In this document: piece by piece, positions 17,560-26,216 of the stretch | Position numbering within the stretch: position 1 is the first letter of the stretch | How the letters are laid out: every line of letters starts with the position of its first letter | NCBI GenBank assembly: GCA_003577005.1 | Contig: QEUW01000057.1 | Coordinates: 1-53,970 of the forward strand | Reading direction: 5' to 3' | Origin: Chloroflexota bacterium | GTDB lineage: Bacteria > Chloroflexota > Anaerolineae > Caldilineales > Caldilineaceae | Length of the DNA stretch: 53,970 nt | Position numbers and translations under genes: made by a program | The notes under the pieces: model-generated | Seen by the model: only the letters and a program-made list of their open reading frames with translations | Databases searched by the model: none | Told to the model about the DNA's origin: nothing

Positions 17560-18291
17560 ATGGAAATTTCGACCGTTACCGTCCGCTTTACTGTTAATGG
17601 CAGCGAAGTCTACTCCGGCGCAGTGCCGGCCCACGATGTCGTTCATCTGGCGCTGGACAAACTGCTGCCACACCACCTGTTGACCAATCACCGCATTTCG
17701 GTCTACAAGGGCGAGGAGCTCATCTACCCCGACATGTTTCTGGCTGAGATCGTGGCGCACTATGGCGACGCTGATTTTGCCGTAACAGCCACGGAACTCG
17801 ATATGGTCACCTCAGCGCCTTTTACCAATTACGGCTTTGACCACCTGGCGCTGGCCTTTGAGGATCGCGCCGCAGCCCGGCGCTTTTTCGCCGAGGGGCT
17901 GGGGTTGCAGGTGGTGCGCGACGACGAGCACTTGACGGTGGTCACCAGTGGCAACACGGCGCTCTTTCTCTTCGACTTCAACCCCGACGCACCGCTGGCG
18001 CCGCCCGCGCCCAGCCGCATCCACCACCTAGGGTTTGTGGTGGACAATCTGGAGGCCGCCGCTGCCCACCTCAAACGCCACTTTCCCGAATTTCTGGGCG
18101 ACTTTACCTTGCTAGAGCGAGTCGAACGGTGGAGTCTCTACGGACACGTGCAGATCGGGTCGATCCGCTTTATGATCCAGCTCAGCGAGGTCAAACCGCA
18201 GTTCCGCGGGCTGACCACCCCCACCGCAGTCGGTGCAGCGCGCGAGTTCTATGATTACGCCAGCCGCGATTATGGGGTCAGACTTGGCTAG
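17560..18291 (+). CDS. VOC (glyoxalase/dioxygenase-fold) protein inside the carotenoid operon
   Basis: This 243-residue protein has an N-terminal segment of about 85 residues with no known match (MEISTVTVRFTVNGSEVYSG), then a single VOC module, about 88-210 (GFDHLALAFEDRAAARRFFA, RIHHLGFVVDNLEAAAAHL). The two halves carry the HLAL and HHLGF histidines that bind a metal in this fold, but the full ligand set was not confirmed. VOC enzymes include isomerases, dioxygenases and resistance proteins; none is an established carotenoid enzyme. It is packed 3 bases after lycopene cyclase and overlaps cruF by 20 bases, so cotranslation with the pathway is likely. The function is unknown. Confidence 0.85.
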   Translation: MEISTVTVRFTVNGSEVYSGAVPAHDVVHLALDKLLPHHLLTNHRISVYKGEELIYPDMFLAEIVAHYGDADFAVTATELDMVTSAPFTNYGFDHLALAFEDRAAARRFFAEGLGLQVVRDDEHLTVVTSGNTALFLFDFNPDAPLAPPAPSRIHHLGFVVDNLEAAAAHLKRHFPEFLGDFTLLERVERWSLYGHVQIGSIRFMIQLSEVKPQFRGLTTPTAVGAAREFYDYASRDYGVRLG

Positions 18292-19045
18292 ATTGTCCCT
18301 GTCCGCTACTTACCACCATAGCCGTCTCCCCTATTTGCTGATTGCGCTCTGGGTGCTGAGCATGGTCAGCATCCCGATTTTGCGATGGACGCTAGGCGAC
18401 GGTGTCCTTGTCTGGGGTGTAAACCTGACCGTTGTGCTGCTGGCGGCGGGGGTGGTCGCGCTCCTGTGGCAGCAGTGGGGTGCGCCAGAGACGCTGCGTG
18501 TCGGTGCGCTGGTCGTGGCGGGTTCGTGGGCGGTGGAGTGGTTTGGCAGTACAACCGGTATCCCATTTGGCGCATACGACTATACGCCTGCCCTGCAACC
18601 GCAGGCCGGCCATGTCCCGCTGCTGATTCCGCTGGCCTGGTTGATGATGTTGCCCCCGGCCTGGGCGGTGGCCTACGCCATCACCGGTGGCGGGGACGGG
18701 TGGCGTTTTGTGACCGTGAGCGCCCTGGCTTTGACCGCCTGGGATCTCTTTCTAGACCCGCAGATGGTGGCGTGGGGCTACTGGGTGTGGGCAGAGCCGG
18801 GCGGTTACTTTGGCATCCCCTGGGGCAACTTTGCCGGATGGGCGCTGAGCGCCGCCCTGTTGACCCTGCTGGCGCGGCCACCCGCACCGCCGCTGCGACC
18901 GTTGCTCGTAGTCTATACTGTCACATGGCTGCTGCAATCGATCGGGCAGTTGTTCTTTTGGCAGATGCCAGGGCCGGCGGTGAGCGGGTTTATCGTCATG
19001 GGGATTTTTGCCCTCCTGGCGTGGCGTCGCTCATGGTTGCGCTGA
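18272..19045 (+). CDS. cruF: CruF-type carotenoid C-1',2' hydratase (carotenoid biosynthesis protein)
   Basis: The ATG at 18272 (257 residues) overlaps the VOC gene by 20 bases; an upstream ATG at 18233 is less likely. The protein is all-helical membrane type, with the family signatures TTGIPFGAYDYTP (about 93-105), WDLFLDPQMVAWGYWVW and GYFGIPWGNFAGW. CruF hydrates the 1',2' double bond of gamma-carotene or bisanhydrobacterioruberin, making the hydroxyl that CruG glycosylates. The cruF-plsY-cruG-crtI order places it in a chain leading to a carotenoid glycoside. Confidence 0.88.
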   Translation: MGSDLARLSLSATYHHSRLPYLLIALWVLSMVSIPILRWTLGDGVLVWGVNLTVVLLAAGVVALLWQQWGAPETLRVGALVVAGSWAVEWFGSTTGIPFGAYDYTPALQPQAGHVPLLIPLAWLMMLPPAWAVAYAITGGGDGWRFVTVSALALTAWDLFLDPQMVAWGYWVWAEPGGYFGIPWGNFAGWALSAALLTLLARPPAPPLRPLLVVYTVTWLLQSIGQLFFWQMPGPAVSGFIVMGIFALLAWRRSWLR

Positions 19046-19662
19046 TCTGGCCGCTCGTAGCATTCTGCTGTGGCGCGTTGCCCTTTTCTGTCTGGATCGG
19101 TCGGCTAGCGCTGGGCGAGGACATCCGCCAGTATGGCGACGCCAACCCCGGCGCTACCAATGTCTTGCGGGCCGGGGGGCGGATAGCCGCCGCCAGCGCG
19201 CTCCTGCTGGATTTTCTCAAAGGCGCCGCCCCCGTGGGGCTGGCTCATCTTGTCTTTGGCGTGGATGGCTGGCTGCTTGTCACCATAGCGCTGGCGCCGG
19301 TTCTCGGCCACGCCTTTTCACCCTTGCTTGGTTTTCGCGGCGGCAAGGCTGTCGCCACCACCGGTGGCATCTGGTGTGGATTGACCCTCTGGGAGGGGCC
19401 AACCGTGGGCGGCATCCTGCTGGGGGTAGCCTACTGGCTCATCGCCGGCGATAGTTGGGCGGTGCTGGCAGCGGTGACCGGGTTGCTGCTCTATCTATTG
19501 GTCACGCCACCCGCCTGGAACCTATTCGACGCCCGCCCGGAGGCATGGATCATCCTCGCCGTGGGGATTGGCAATCTGCTGATTGTGGGATGGAAACAGC
19601 GCACGGGTCTCGCCACCTTCCCTACGCTGCGCAGGCGAAAGGCCGGCACCGCTCTCCAATGA
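19033..19662 (+). CDS. plsY: PlsY-like acyl-phosphate:glycerol-3-phosphate acyltransferase
   Basis: The ATG at 19033 (209 residues) overlaps cruF by 13 bases. PlsY motifs are present: ALPFSVWIGRLALGEDIRQYGDANPGATN split over the first loop (key residues GxxNPGATN), APVLGHAFSPLLGFRGGKAVAT, and five membrane helices. Canonical PlsY acylates glycerol-3-phosphate at position 1 using acyl-phosphate. Its place between cruF and cruG is unusual. It may be the cell's main PlsY in a chance operon, or a dedicated paralogue acylating the carotenoid glycoside; the sequence does not decide. Confidence 0.9.
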   Translation: MVALIWPLVAFCCGALPFSVWIGRLALGEDIRQYGDANPGATNVLRAGGRIAAASALLLDFLKGAAPVGLAHLVFGVDGWLLVTIALAPVLGHAFSPLLGFRGGKAVATTGGIWCGLTLWEGPTVGGILLGVAYWLIAGDSWAVLAAVTGLLLYLLVTPPAWNLFDARPEAWIILAVGIGNLLIVGWKQRTGLATFPTLRRRKAGTALQ

Positions 19663-20813
19663 CCTTCGTTGCCTTCTTTATCTCTGTAGCGCTCTCTTTG
19701 ATGATAGCCGTTGCGGTCCACAACATGGTCAACTTCCCTGGCCTACACCCGCAGGCTGGAGGTCAGGGACCAGAGACCGTAGGGGAGGAGATGCTGGCCG
19801 GCGTCTCGATTCTTATTCCGGCCCGCAACGAGGTCGCTGTGATTGGCCCCACTGTGCAGGCGCTGTTGGCCCAGGAGTACCCCACGTTTGAAGTCATCGT
19901 GCTCGACGACCACTCTGAGGACGGCACAGCAGAAGTTGCCCACCGGGTCGCGCCGGGGGACTCGCGGCTTTGCGTCCAGAGCGGGGCGCCGCTGCCGCCC
20001 GGCTGGCTGGGTAAGAATTGGGCCTGCCAGCAACTGGCGCAGGCGGCGCACCACGAATTGCTCTTGTTCACCGATGCGGATGTTTATTGGCAGCCAGGGG
20101 CGCTGCGGGCAGTTGTCGCCCATCTCCATGCCAGCCAGGCCGACCTGCTCACCGTCTGGCCGACACAGGTCACCGTCACATGGGGCGAACGGTTGGTGGT
20201 TCCGCTCATGGCGCTGGCGGTGTTGGCCTATCTGCCAGTACGGCTGGCGCACCACTCGCCCTATCCTGCTGCGGCGGCGGCCAACGGCCAGGTGATGCTC
20301 TTCCGCCGGGCGGCCTACCGGCGTTGTGGCGGCCATGCCGCGGTGCGGAGCGAGATCATCGAAGATGTGCGGCTGGCGCAACGGGTCAAGGCTGCCGGTC
20401 TCCAGCTACGCATGGCCGATGGCGCCGGGTTGATCCAGGCGCGTATGTACCGTTGCTGGCAGGAAGTGCGCAACGGCTATGCCAAGAACATCCTCGCCGG
20501 GCATTGGAACTCGCCTGGCCTGTTGCTCTGCTCGACCCTCTTGCATTTGCTCATCTTTGTTGGCCCCTGGTTCTGGTTGGTGGCGGGCATCTTGGGGTAT
20601 AGGAGCGCCGGTTGGCCGCTCTGGCCGCTGGCGCTGGTGGGATTGGGCGCCGGCGTCCGTGCGCTCACGGCACGGATAACCCGCCAACGCCTCGCCGATG
20701 CGCTCTGGCTGCCGGTTTCGGTGTTGCTCATGAGTGGGATCGCGGGCCAGGCGCTCTGGTGGCGGCTCCGCTACGGAGGGCCGGTGTGGAAGGAGAGGAG
20801 ATTGGGGCGGTGA
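19659..20813 (+). CDS. cruG: CruG-like carotenoid 2'-O-glycosyltransferase (GT2)
   Basis: Start ATG at 19659 shares its ATGA with the plsY stop (384 residues). A membrane helix leads into a GT2 domain: VSILIPARNEVAVIGPTV (about 48-65), VIVLDDHSEDGTAE, the DxD-like FTDADVYWQPGAL, and a late IEDVRLAQRV (Glu-Asp of the catalytic base region), RCWQEVRNGYAKN. Two or three C-terminal helices follow. CruG transfers a sugar to the hydroxyl made by CruF. A strong GGAGAGGAG site inside its end starts the next gene. Confidence 0.87.
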   Translation: MTFVAFFISVALSLMIAVAVHNMVNFPGLHPQAGGQGPETVGEEMLAGVSILIPARNEVAVIGPTVQALLAQEYPTFEVIVLDDHSEDGTAEVAHRVAPGDSRLCVQSGAPLPPGWLGKNWACQQLAQAAHHELLLFTDADVYWQPGALRAVVAHLHASQADLLTVWPTQVTVTWGERLVVPLMALAVLAYLPVRLAHHSPYPAAAAANGQVMLFRRAAYRRCGGHAAVRSEIIEDVRLAQRVKAAGLQLRMADGAGLIQARMYRCWQEVRNGYAKNILAGHWNSPGLLLCSTLLHLLIFVGPWFWLVAGILGYRSAGWPLWPLALVGLGAGVRALTARITRQRLADALWLPVSVLLMSGIAGQALWWRLRYGGPVWKERRLGR

Positions 20814-22321
20814 CAACGAGCGACCAAACCATCGCCATCATTGGCGCCGGGGTGGGCGGGTTGAGCGCGGCGATTCGTCTAGCTGTGGCCGGCTGGCGGG
20901 TGGTCGTGCTTGAGCAGAATGAAGCGGTCGGCGGCAAGATGGGCGAGGTGTGCGCTGACGGTTTTCGGTGGGACACCGGCCCTTCGGTGATCACGATGCG
21001 CCACGTCTTCGAAGAGCTGTTTGGGATGGCTGGCCGGCGGCTGGACGACTATCTGACGCTCATGCCGGTGGAGCCGTTGACCCGTTATTTCTACCCCGAT
21101 GGCACGGTGTTTGACGCCACACGCGACCTTGCAGCCATGGCGCGCCAGATCGAGGCCCTTGAGCCGCGCGACGTGGAAGGGTACCTGAATTTCCTGGCCT
21201 ACGCTGCCCGGCTCTACCGCATTACCGGGCCAACGTTTATCTACGATGACCCGCCGACCGCAGCCCGGTTGCTGCGCCTGCCCCTGCTCGATCTCCTCAA
21301 GGTCGATCCCTGGCTGACGATGGACCAGGCCATCCGCCGGCACGTGCATTCGCCCCACTTGCGCCAGTTGTTGGGGCGCTTTGCCACCTATGCTGGGGCC
21401 AGCCCCTATCTGGCGCCGGCCACGTTGAGCGTGATCGCCCATGTGGAACTAACCGGCGGGGTCTGGTATCCACAAGGGGGCGTCTATACCATCGCTCAGG
21501 CGCTGGCCCGGCTGGCGATAGAACTCGGTGTCGAACTCCGTACAGGGACCCCGGTAGCGCAGATCTGCGTGCGCAACGGGCAGGTGCGCGGAGTCCAACT
21601 GGCCGATGGCGCGGTGATCGAGGCGCTGGCGGTGGTCGCCAATGTCGATGTGACGACGGTCTACCAACGGCTCTTACCGTCGGAGGTGGCGACGAACGGG
21701 CGCGCCAACCGGTTGGCGCGCCTGCCCACTTCCTGTTCTGGCTATATCTTGTTGCTCGGTGTTGAGAAAACGCATCCCCGGTTGGCGCACCACAATATCT
21801 TTTTTTCACCTGACTATCGTCGCGAATTCGATGATCTCTTTGAGCGCGGCCTTCCACCCCGTGAGCCGACAGTCTATGTGGCGATGACAGCAAAGAGTGA
21901 CCCCGGCCATGCCCCACCCGGCTGTGAAAACTGGTTTGTGCTGGTCAATGCGCCGCCGGTGGGCCCCCATTTCGACTGGATCACCCAGGAGGAGGCGTAT
22001 CGTGAAGCTGTCTTTACCACCCTCACCCAATTTGGGTTCGATATCCGGCCCCACTTGCGCTATGCGAAGGCAATTACGCCGCTTGACCTGGCCGGCAAGA
22101 CCGGCGCCTGGCAGGGCGCGCTCTATGGCATCTCATCCAACAGTGCGCTGAGTGCTTTTCGCCGGCCTCACAACCGTGATCCACACGTGCGCGGCCTCTA
22201 TTTTACCGGCGGCACGACCCATCCGGGCGGTGGGGTGCCCATGGTTGCACTATCCGCCAAGGTCGTGGCCGGGCTGATTGCACAGGATTTCCCCACGGGC
22301 CGGTCACAACACCAGGGATGA
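20810..22321 (+). CDS. CrtI/CrtD-type FAD-dependent carotenoid desaturase
   Basis: The GTG at 20810 (503 residues) overlaps the CruG stop in GTGA and follows GGAGAGGAG, so it is preferred over upstream codons that would lie inside cruG. The FAD motif AIIGAGVGGLSAAIRLAVAG (about 8-27) and the C-terminal FTGGTTHPGGGVPMVALSAK define the CrtI superfamily. It is either phytoene desaturase (crtI) or the 3,4-desaturase crtD that usually partners cruF and cruG; sequence alone does not separate them. It is the last gene of the seven-gene cluster. crtB and crtE are not in the window. Confidence 0.87.
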   Translation: MTTSDQTIAIIGAGVGGLSAAIRLAVAGWRVVVLEQNEAVGGKMGEVCADGFRWDTGPSVITMRHVFEELFGMAGRRLDDYLTLMPVEPLTRYFYPDGTVFDATRDLAAMARQIEALEPRDVEGYLNFLAYAARLYRITGPTFIYDDPPTAARLLRLPLLDLLKVDPWLTMDQAIRRHVHSPHLRQLLGRFATYAGASPYLAPATLSVIAHVELTGGVWYPQGGVYTIAQALARLAIELGVELRTGTPVAQICVRNGQVRGVQLADGAVIEALAVVANVDVTTVYQRLLPSEVATNGRANRLARLPTSCSGYILLLGVEKTHPRLAHHNIFFSPDYRREFDDLFERGLPPREPTVYVAMTAKSDPGHAPPGCENWFVLVNAPPVGPHFDWITQEEAYREAVFTTLTQFGFDIRPHLRYAKAITPLDLAGKTGAWQGALYGISSNSALSAFRRPHNRDPHVRGLYFTGGTTHPGGGVPMVALSAKVVAGLIAQDFPTGRSQHQG

Positions 22322-22750
22322 GCGGATGTTGCAGCGTTGGCAGTCACCGAGCGAGCCCTACAGCGGGCTCTGTGTAAACAGGACATAAAGTGTTTAGCTG
22401 TACGCTCATACAAATGTCGCACCCTGAATCCGCCATAAGCCGGTTGGCAACACTCGCCCTGCTGTGATACTGTAGCAGATAAAGTTTGCGATGGCGCAAC
22501 GAACCAAGGCACCAATACCTATCGACACCGTTGGCTATGGCAGCTACTCACCTGAGGATACTACGTACTCTGGATGAAGTCTTGCAGTATATGACTGGCG
22601 GCAAGTTCTCACTGCTCGATGATCTGAGCCTTATGTCGCGGAGATGCTATCACACCGCAGGGGAAGATCGCAAGGAAAATGATGATGGCTACTACGAACT
22701 CGATCCCGGCAATGGTTGCGGCTGAGACGAGATCCCATACTCTGAAGACG
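22322..22750 (+). other. Gene-free region after the carotenoid cluster
   Basis: A 6-base stem GAGCCC/GGGCTC (22353-22370) is followed by TGTGT and may be a weak terminator for the carotenoid operon. The rest has no convincing gene; a 79-codon frame at 22486-22725 lacks family character and a good ribosome-binding site. Confidence 0.4.
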
Positions 22751-23239
22751 ATGGCGCTACCTCAGATCGTCACAATTGGGGTTTACGGTTTTGATGAGGC
22801 GCGTTTTTTCCAGCGGTTACGTGAGGCTAAGGTCGATCTCTTTGTCGACATCCGGCGCCGGCGCGCATTGCGGGGCGCTCGCTACGCCTTTGCCAATAGC
22901 CGGCGGCTGCAAGCCCGCCTGGCGGAGTTGGACATCCGCTACGAGCATCGGCTCGACCTTGCCCCCAGCAACCGTACGCGCCAGATCCAGGATATTTACG
23001 ACCGCATCAACAAGCATACGAAACGCGAGCGCACTCATCTCTCTTCGGCCTTTGCGGAAGCCTATCGTCGAGAATGTCTGACTCACTTTGATATCCACAA
23101 CTTCCTGGCGAGCATCGGACCGGATGTCAAGACGATCGCGTTCTTCTGTGTCGAGTGCGAACCACGGGCCTGCCACCGTTCGCTCGTGGCCGAGCAGTTT
23201 GCCGACGTCGGCGCACCGGTTGTTCATCTCTTCCCCTAG
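22751..23239 (+). CDS. DUF488 family protein
   Basis: I chose the ATG at 22751 (162 residues), just before the beta strand QIVTIGVYGF; earlier in-frame ATGs add 24 low-complexity residues. The signature is FFCVECEPRACHRSLVAEQF near the C-terminus, with conserved Cys-Cys-His, and an N-terminal G-x-Y-G-F and FVDIRRRRALRG. The family is widespread and its biochemical role is not established. It is a single gene between the carotenoid operon and tex. Confidence 0.82.
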   Translation: MALPQIVTIGVYGFDEARFFQRLREAKVDLFVDIRRRRALRGARYAFANSRRLQARLAELDIRYEHRLDLAPSNRTRQIQDIYDRINKHTKRERTHLSSAFAEAYRRECLTHFDIHNFLASIGPDVKTIAFFCVECEPRACHRSLVAEQFADVGAPVVHLFP

Positions 23240-23447
23240 CAGCAGTTCTTGTTCTCAAAGCGGATGCTGGCAAAAATTTCTATCTCTGTAAAGACGTTCT
23301 AATCGCTCAATATTTCAATAGGCAGGCGCTCCCTGCCGCCCTTCAAAGTCCCCATACCATCCCTTCAAGGGCGGCGAGAGTTATCGGGCGAACCTTGTTT
23401 TCTGTGCATCCACTGTTTACTCCAATCTAGCCCAACCTGGTTCTACA

Positions 23448-23456
23448 TGGTATACT
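23448..23456 (+). promoter_or_regulatory. Extended -10 promoter candidate for tex
   Basis: TGGTATACT is an extended -10 motif (TG at 23448-23449, TATACT at 23451-23456), placed so that transcription would start about 52 bases before the tex ATG. No -35 match is present, which extended -10 promoters can tolerate. A 9-base inverted repeat GCCGCCCTT/AAGGGCGGC lies upstream (23335-23375). Confidence 0.4.
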
Positions 23457-23514
23457 GGCGCTCGCGCTCCGGCCAGGGGCATTCAACAGCCGTTTACCAC
23501 ACCATGTCGAACTT

Positions 23515-25674
23515 ATGAACTACGCAACCCGGATCGCCGCTCAACTCAACCTGCGCGAGGCACAGGTCGCCGCCACCATTGAGTTGCTCGACAGCGGCAA
23601 CACCATCCCTTTTATTGCCCGCTACCGCAAAGAGGCCACCGGCACGCTGGATGAGGAACAACTGCGCGCCATCGCCACTGCGCTCGATTCACTCCGCAAG
23701 CTGGACGAGCGCCGCACTGCGATTGTCGCTTCGATTGAAGAACAGGGGAAAATGACCCCTGAACTCCACGCGCAACTGCTCGCCGCCGAGACGATGACCG
23801 CGTTGGAAGACCTCTACCAGCCCTATCGCCCCAAACGACGCACCCGCGCCAGCATCGCTCGCGAAAAAGGTCTGCAACCGCTGGCCGACCAGATCCTGGC
23901 CCAGCCCCGCACACAGGAGACGCCGGAACAACTGGCAGCCCCCTTTCTCACCGAGGAGGTGGGCTCGGTAGAAGAGGCGCTGGCTGGGGCGCGCGACATT
24001 GTCGCCGAGATCATCAGCGACCATCCCGACGTGCGCCGGATCACACGCGAGAAGGCGCTCAAGTTCGGCCAGGTGCGAGCCGGCAAGATCGAAGACGCCG
24101 AGGATGAGAAGGGTGTCTTTGCCCACTATTATGATTTCTCCTTTCGTCTCGACCGCATTCGCCCGCACCAGGTGCTGGCGATCAACCGGGGCGAGGCCCA
24201 AAAGGTGCTGCGCGTGGCGATTGACGCGCCCGAACGCGACTGGCGCGGTGCGATCAACGCCTATTTTCGCCCCCAGCCACGCTCGCTACTGGCAGGTCAA
24301 CTTCAGGAAGCCATCGATGACGCCGCCGGGCGGCTGTTGCTGCCAGCCATCGAACGGGATGTGCGCCGCACGCTGACCGAGCAGGCCGAGGCCCACGCCA
24401 TTCAAGTCTTTGGCGCCAACTTGCGGGCGCTGCTCACCCAACCGCCGCTGGTCGGGCAAACGGTGCTGGCGCTCGACCCCGGCTATCGCACCGGCTGCAA
24501 GGTGGCCGTGGTCGATCCATCGGGCAAGCTGTTGGAGACCGAGACGATCTATCCGCACGAGCCACAGCGCCAGCGCGCCGCCGCGCTCAAAACGCTGGCC
24601 GGTCTGGTACAGCAATACGGTGTGACGCTCATCGCTATTGGCAACGGCACTGCCTCGCGCGAGACCGAGCAGTTGGTGGCCGATTTTATTCGCAGCTCGC
24701 CAGTCCCAGTCCACTATTTGATGGTCAACGAAGCTGGCGCCAGTGTTTACAGCGCCAGCCCACTGGCGCGCGCCGAATTCCCCGACCTGGATGTGAGCCT
24801 GCGCAGCGCCGTGTCGATTGGCCGCCGTGTCCAAGACCCATTGGCCGAACTGGTCAAGATCGACCCCAAATCCATCGGCGTTGGCCTCTACCAACACGAT
24901 GTGGATCAGAAGGAGCTGGCCCATGCGTTGGATGGCGTGGTGGAGAGTGTGGTCAACCAGGTGGGTGTGGACCTCAACACCGCTTCGCCGGCGCTCTTGA
25001 CCTACGTGGCCGGCGTGGGGCCAAAGCTGGCGGAGAAGATCGTCGAACATCGCAACACCCACGGCCCCTTTGCCAACCGTAAGGCGCTGCGTGATGTGAG
25101 TGGGTTGGGGCCAAAAGCGTTTGAGCAGGCAGCGGGCTTTTTGCGCATCCGCGACGGCGACGAACCGCTCGACGCCAGCGCCATCCACCCCGAAAGCTAT
25201 GCCGTAGCCCGCAAGCTGCTCAAGCGCGCCGGATTGCACAGCGAGAGCCCGCTAGAAGAGCGTGAGGAGAAACTCAAGCGACTCCGGGAGGAGCACCCGT
25301 TGGCTGCGCTGTCAGCCGAACTAGGCGCTGGCGAACCGACACTGGCCGATATCTTCGAACAATTGGTGCGCCCCGGCCGCGACCCGCGCGAGGATCTACC
25401 TCGCCCGATCCTACGCAGCGATGTCCTCTCCATGGATGACCTCTCGCCGGGTTTGCGGCTTGATGGGACGGTGCGCAACGTGGTTGATTTTGGCGCCTTT
25501 GTGGATATCGGCGTCAAACAGGATGGGCTGCTCCACCGCAGCCAGATCCCGTTTGGTACGGTGCTCAGCGTGGGCGACATTATTACTGTCGAGGTGCTCA
25601 ATGTGGAAAAGGAGCGGGGCCGCATTGCCCTGGGCTGGCCGGGTAAAGGCAATATCGATTGGATAGAGGCATGA
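23515..25674 (+). CDS. tex: Tex-family RNA-binding transcription accessory protein
   Basis: This 719-residue protein is of usual Tex length. It opens with the Tex N-terminal domain (LLDSGNTIPFIARYRKEATG), has a YqgF-like fold in the middle (TVLALDPGYRTGCKVAVVD) and a helix-hairpin-helix pair (TYVAGVGPKLAEKIVEHR, DVSGLGPKAFEQAAGFLR; about 485-545). It ends in an S1 RNA-binding domain (about 645-712, GTVRNVVDFGAFVDIGVKQD). Tex binds nucleic acid and affects transcription, although its exact job is debated. It converges on ridA with 16 bases between the stops. Confidence 0.95.
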   Translation: MNYATRIAAQLNLREAQVAATIELLDSGNTIPFIARYRKEATGTLDEEQLRAIATALDSLRKLDERRTAIVASIEEQGKMTPELHAQLLAAETMTALEDLYQPYRPKRRTRASIAREKGLQPLADQILAQPRTQETPEQLAAPFLTEEVGSVEEALAGARDIVAEIISDHPDVRRITREKALKFGQVRAGKIEDAEDEKGVFAHYYDFSFRLDRIRPHQVLAINRGEAQKVLRVAIDAPERDWRGAINAYFRPQPRSLLAGQLQEAIDDAAGRLLLPAIERDVRRTLTEQAEAHAIQVFGANLRALLTQPPLVGQTVLALDPGYRTGCKVAVVDPSGKLLETETIYPHEPQRQRAAALKTLAGLVQQYGVTLIAIGNGTASRETEQLVADFIRSSPVPVHYLMVNEAGASVYSASPLARAEFPDLDVSLRSAVSIGRRVQDPLAELVKIDPKSIGVGLYQHDVDQKELAHALDGVVESVVNQVGVDLNTASPALLTYVAGVGPKLAEKIVEHRNTHGPFANRKALRDVSGLGPKAFEQAAGFLRIRDGDEPLDASAIHPESYAVARKLLKRAGLHSESPLEEREEKLKRLREEHPLAALSAELGAGEPTLADIFEQLVRPGRDPREDLPRPILRSDVLSMDDLSPGLRLDGTVRNVVDFGAFVDIGVKQDGLLHRSQIPFGTVLSVGDIITVEVLNVEKERGRIALGWPGKGNIDWIEA

Positions 25675-25690
25675 CACACGGATCACTGTA

Positions 25691-26095
25691 TCAGGATGCC
25701 TCAGACCCGGCACAGACGGCAGTCGCTTCGATCTCGACCAGCATTTCCGGGTTGATCAGCGCCTTGACCTCGACCATTGTCGCGGCTGGTTTCACCGGGC
25801 GAAAGACATCGCCGTGGGCGCGGCCAATCTCCTCCCAGTGCGAGATGTCGGTGACAAAGATGCGCGTGCGGATGACATCGGTCAGCGTGGCGCCGGCGGC
25901 GTGGAGCGCTTTTTCGATCTTGCTCAAGATAAAGCGAGTCTGCTCGTAGGGATCGTTGAGACCCACGACAGCGCCTGTCTCGTCCACCGCCGTGGTGCCG
26001 GCCACCTCGATCAGGTTGCCCACGCGCACGGCGCGTGAATAGCCGACGATCTCTTCCCACGGCGCGCCCGATGATATGTTGATGCGTTTTGCCAT
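25691..26095 (-). CDS. ridA: RidA family (YjgF/UK114) deaminase
   Basis: This 134-residue protein has the RidA size and layout. It keeps GNLIEVAGTTAVDETGAVVG and the C-terminal strand LVEIEATAVC; the substrate-site arginine is in TRIFVTDISHW. RidA removes reactive enamine or imine intermediates made by PLP enzymes. A few family members lack activity, and the key catalytic residues were not fully checked. The ATG follows CAGGAGGAAACG. The MFS gene upstream on this strand ends 121 bases after this region. Confidence 0.9.
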   Translation of the reverse strand: MAKRINISSGAPWEEIVGYSRAVRVGNLIEVAGTTAVDETGAVVGLNDPYEQTRFILSKIEKALHAAGATLTDVIRTRIFVTDISHWEEIGRAHGDVFRPVKPAATMVEVKALINPEMLVEIEATAVCAGSEAS

Positions 26096-26179
26096 CTGTG
26101 CGTTTCCTCCTGGCGTGGAAGGGCTTTCTCATCCGATAGATGCACATGATACCATCACTGTTCTGGTCATAACAACAGA

Positions 26180-26214
26180 GCCGGTAGGGCAAGCTGGGGT
26201 CCTGCCGTACCGGC
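26180..26214. terminator. Hairpin downstream of the MFS gene
   Basis: GCCGGTAGGGCA (26180-26191) pairs with TGCCGTACCGGC (26203-26214), with one mismatch. It sits just after the stop of the minus-strand MFS gene and before ridA. There is no T-run, so termination is only a likely use. Confidence 0.45.
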
Positions 26215-26216
26215 CC

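Noticed and set aside
22486..22725. A 79-codon frame before DUF488
   Set aside because: It has no family match by eye, no good ribosome site, and ends inside the next gene's upstream region.
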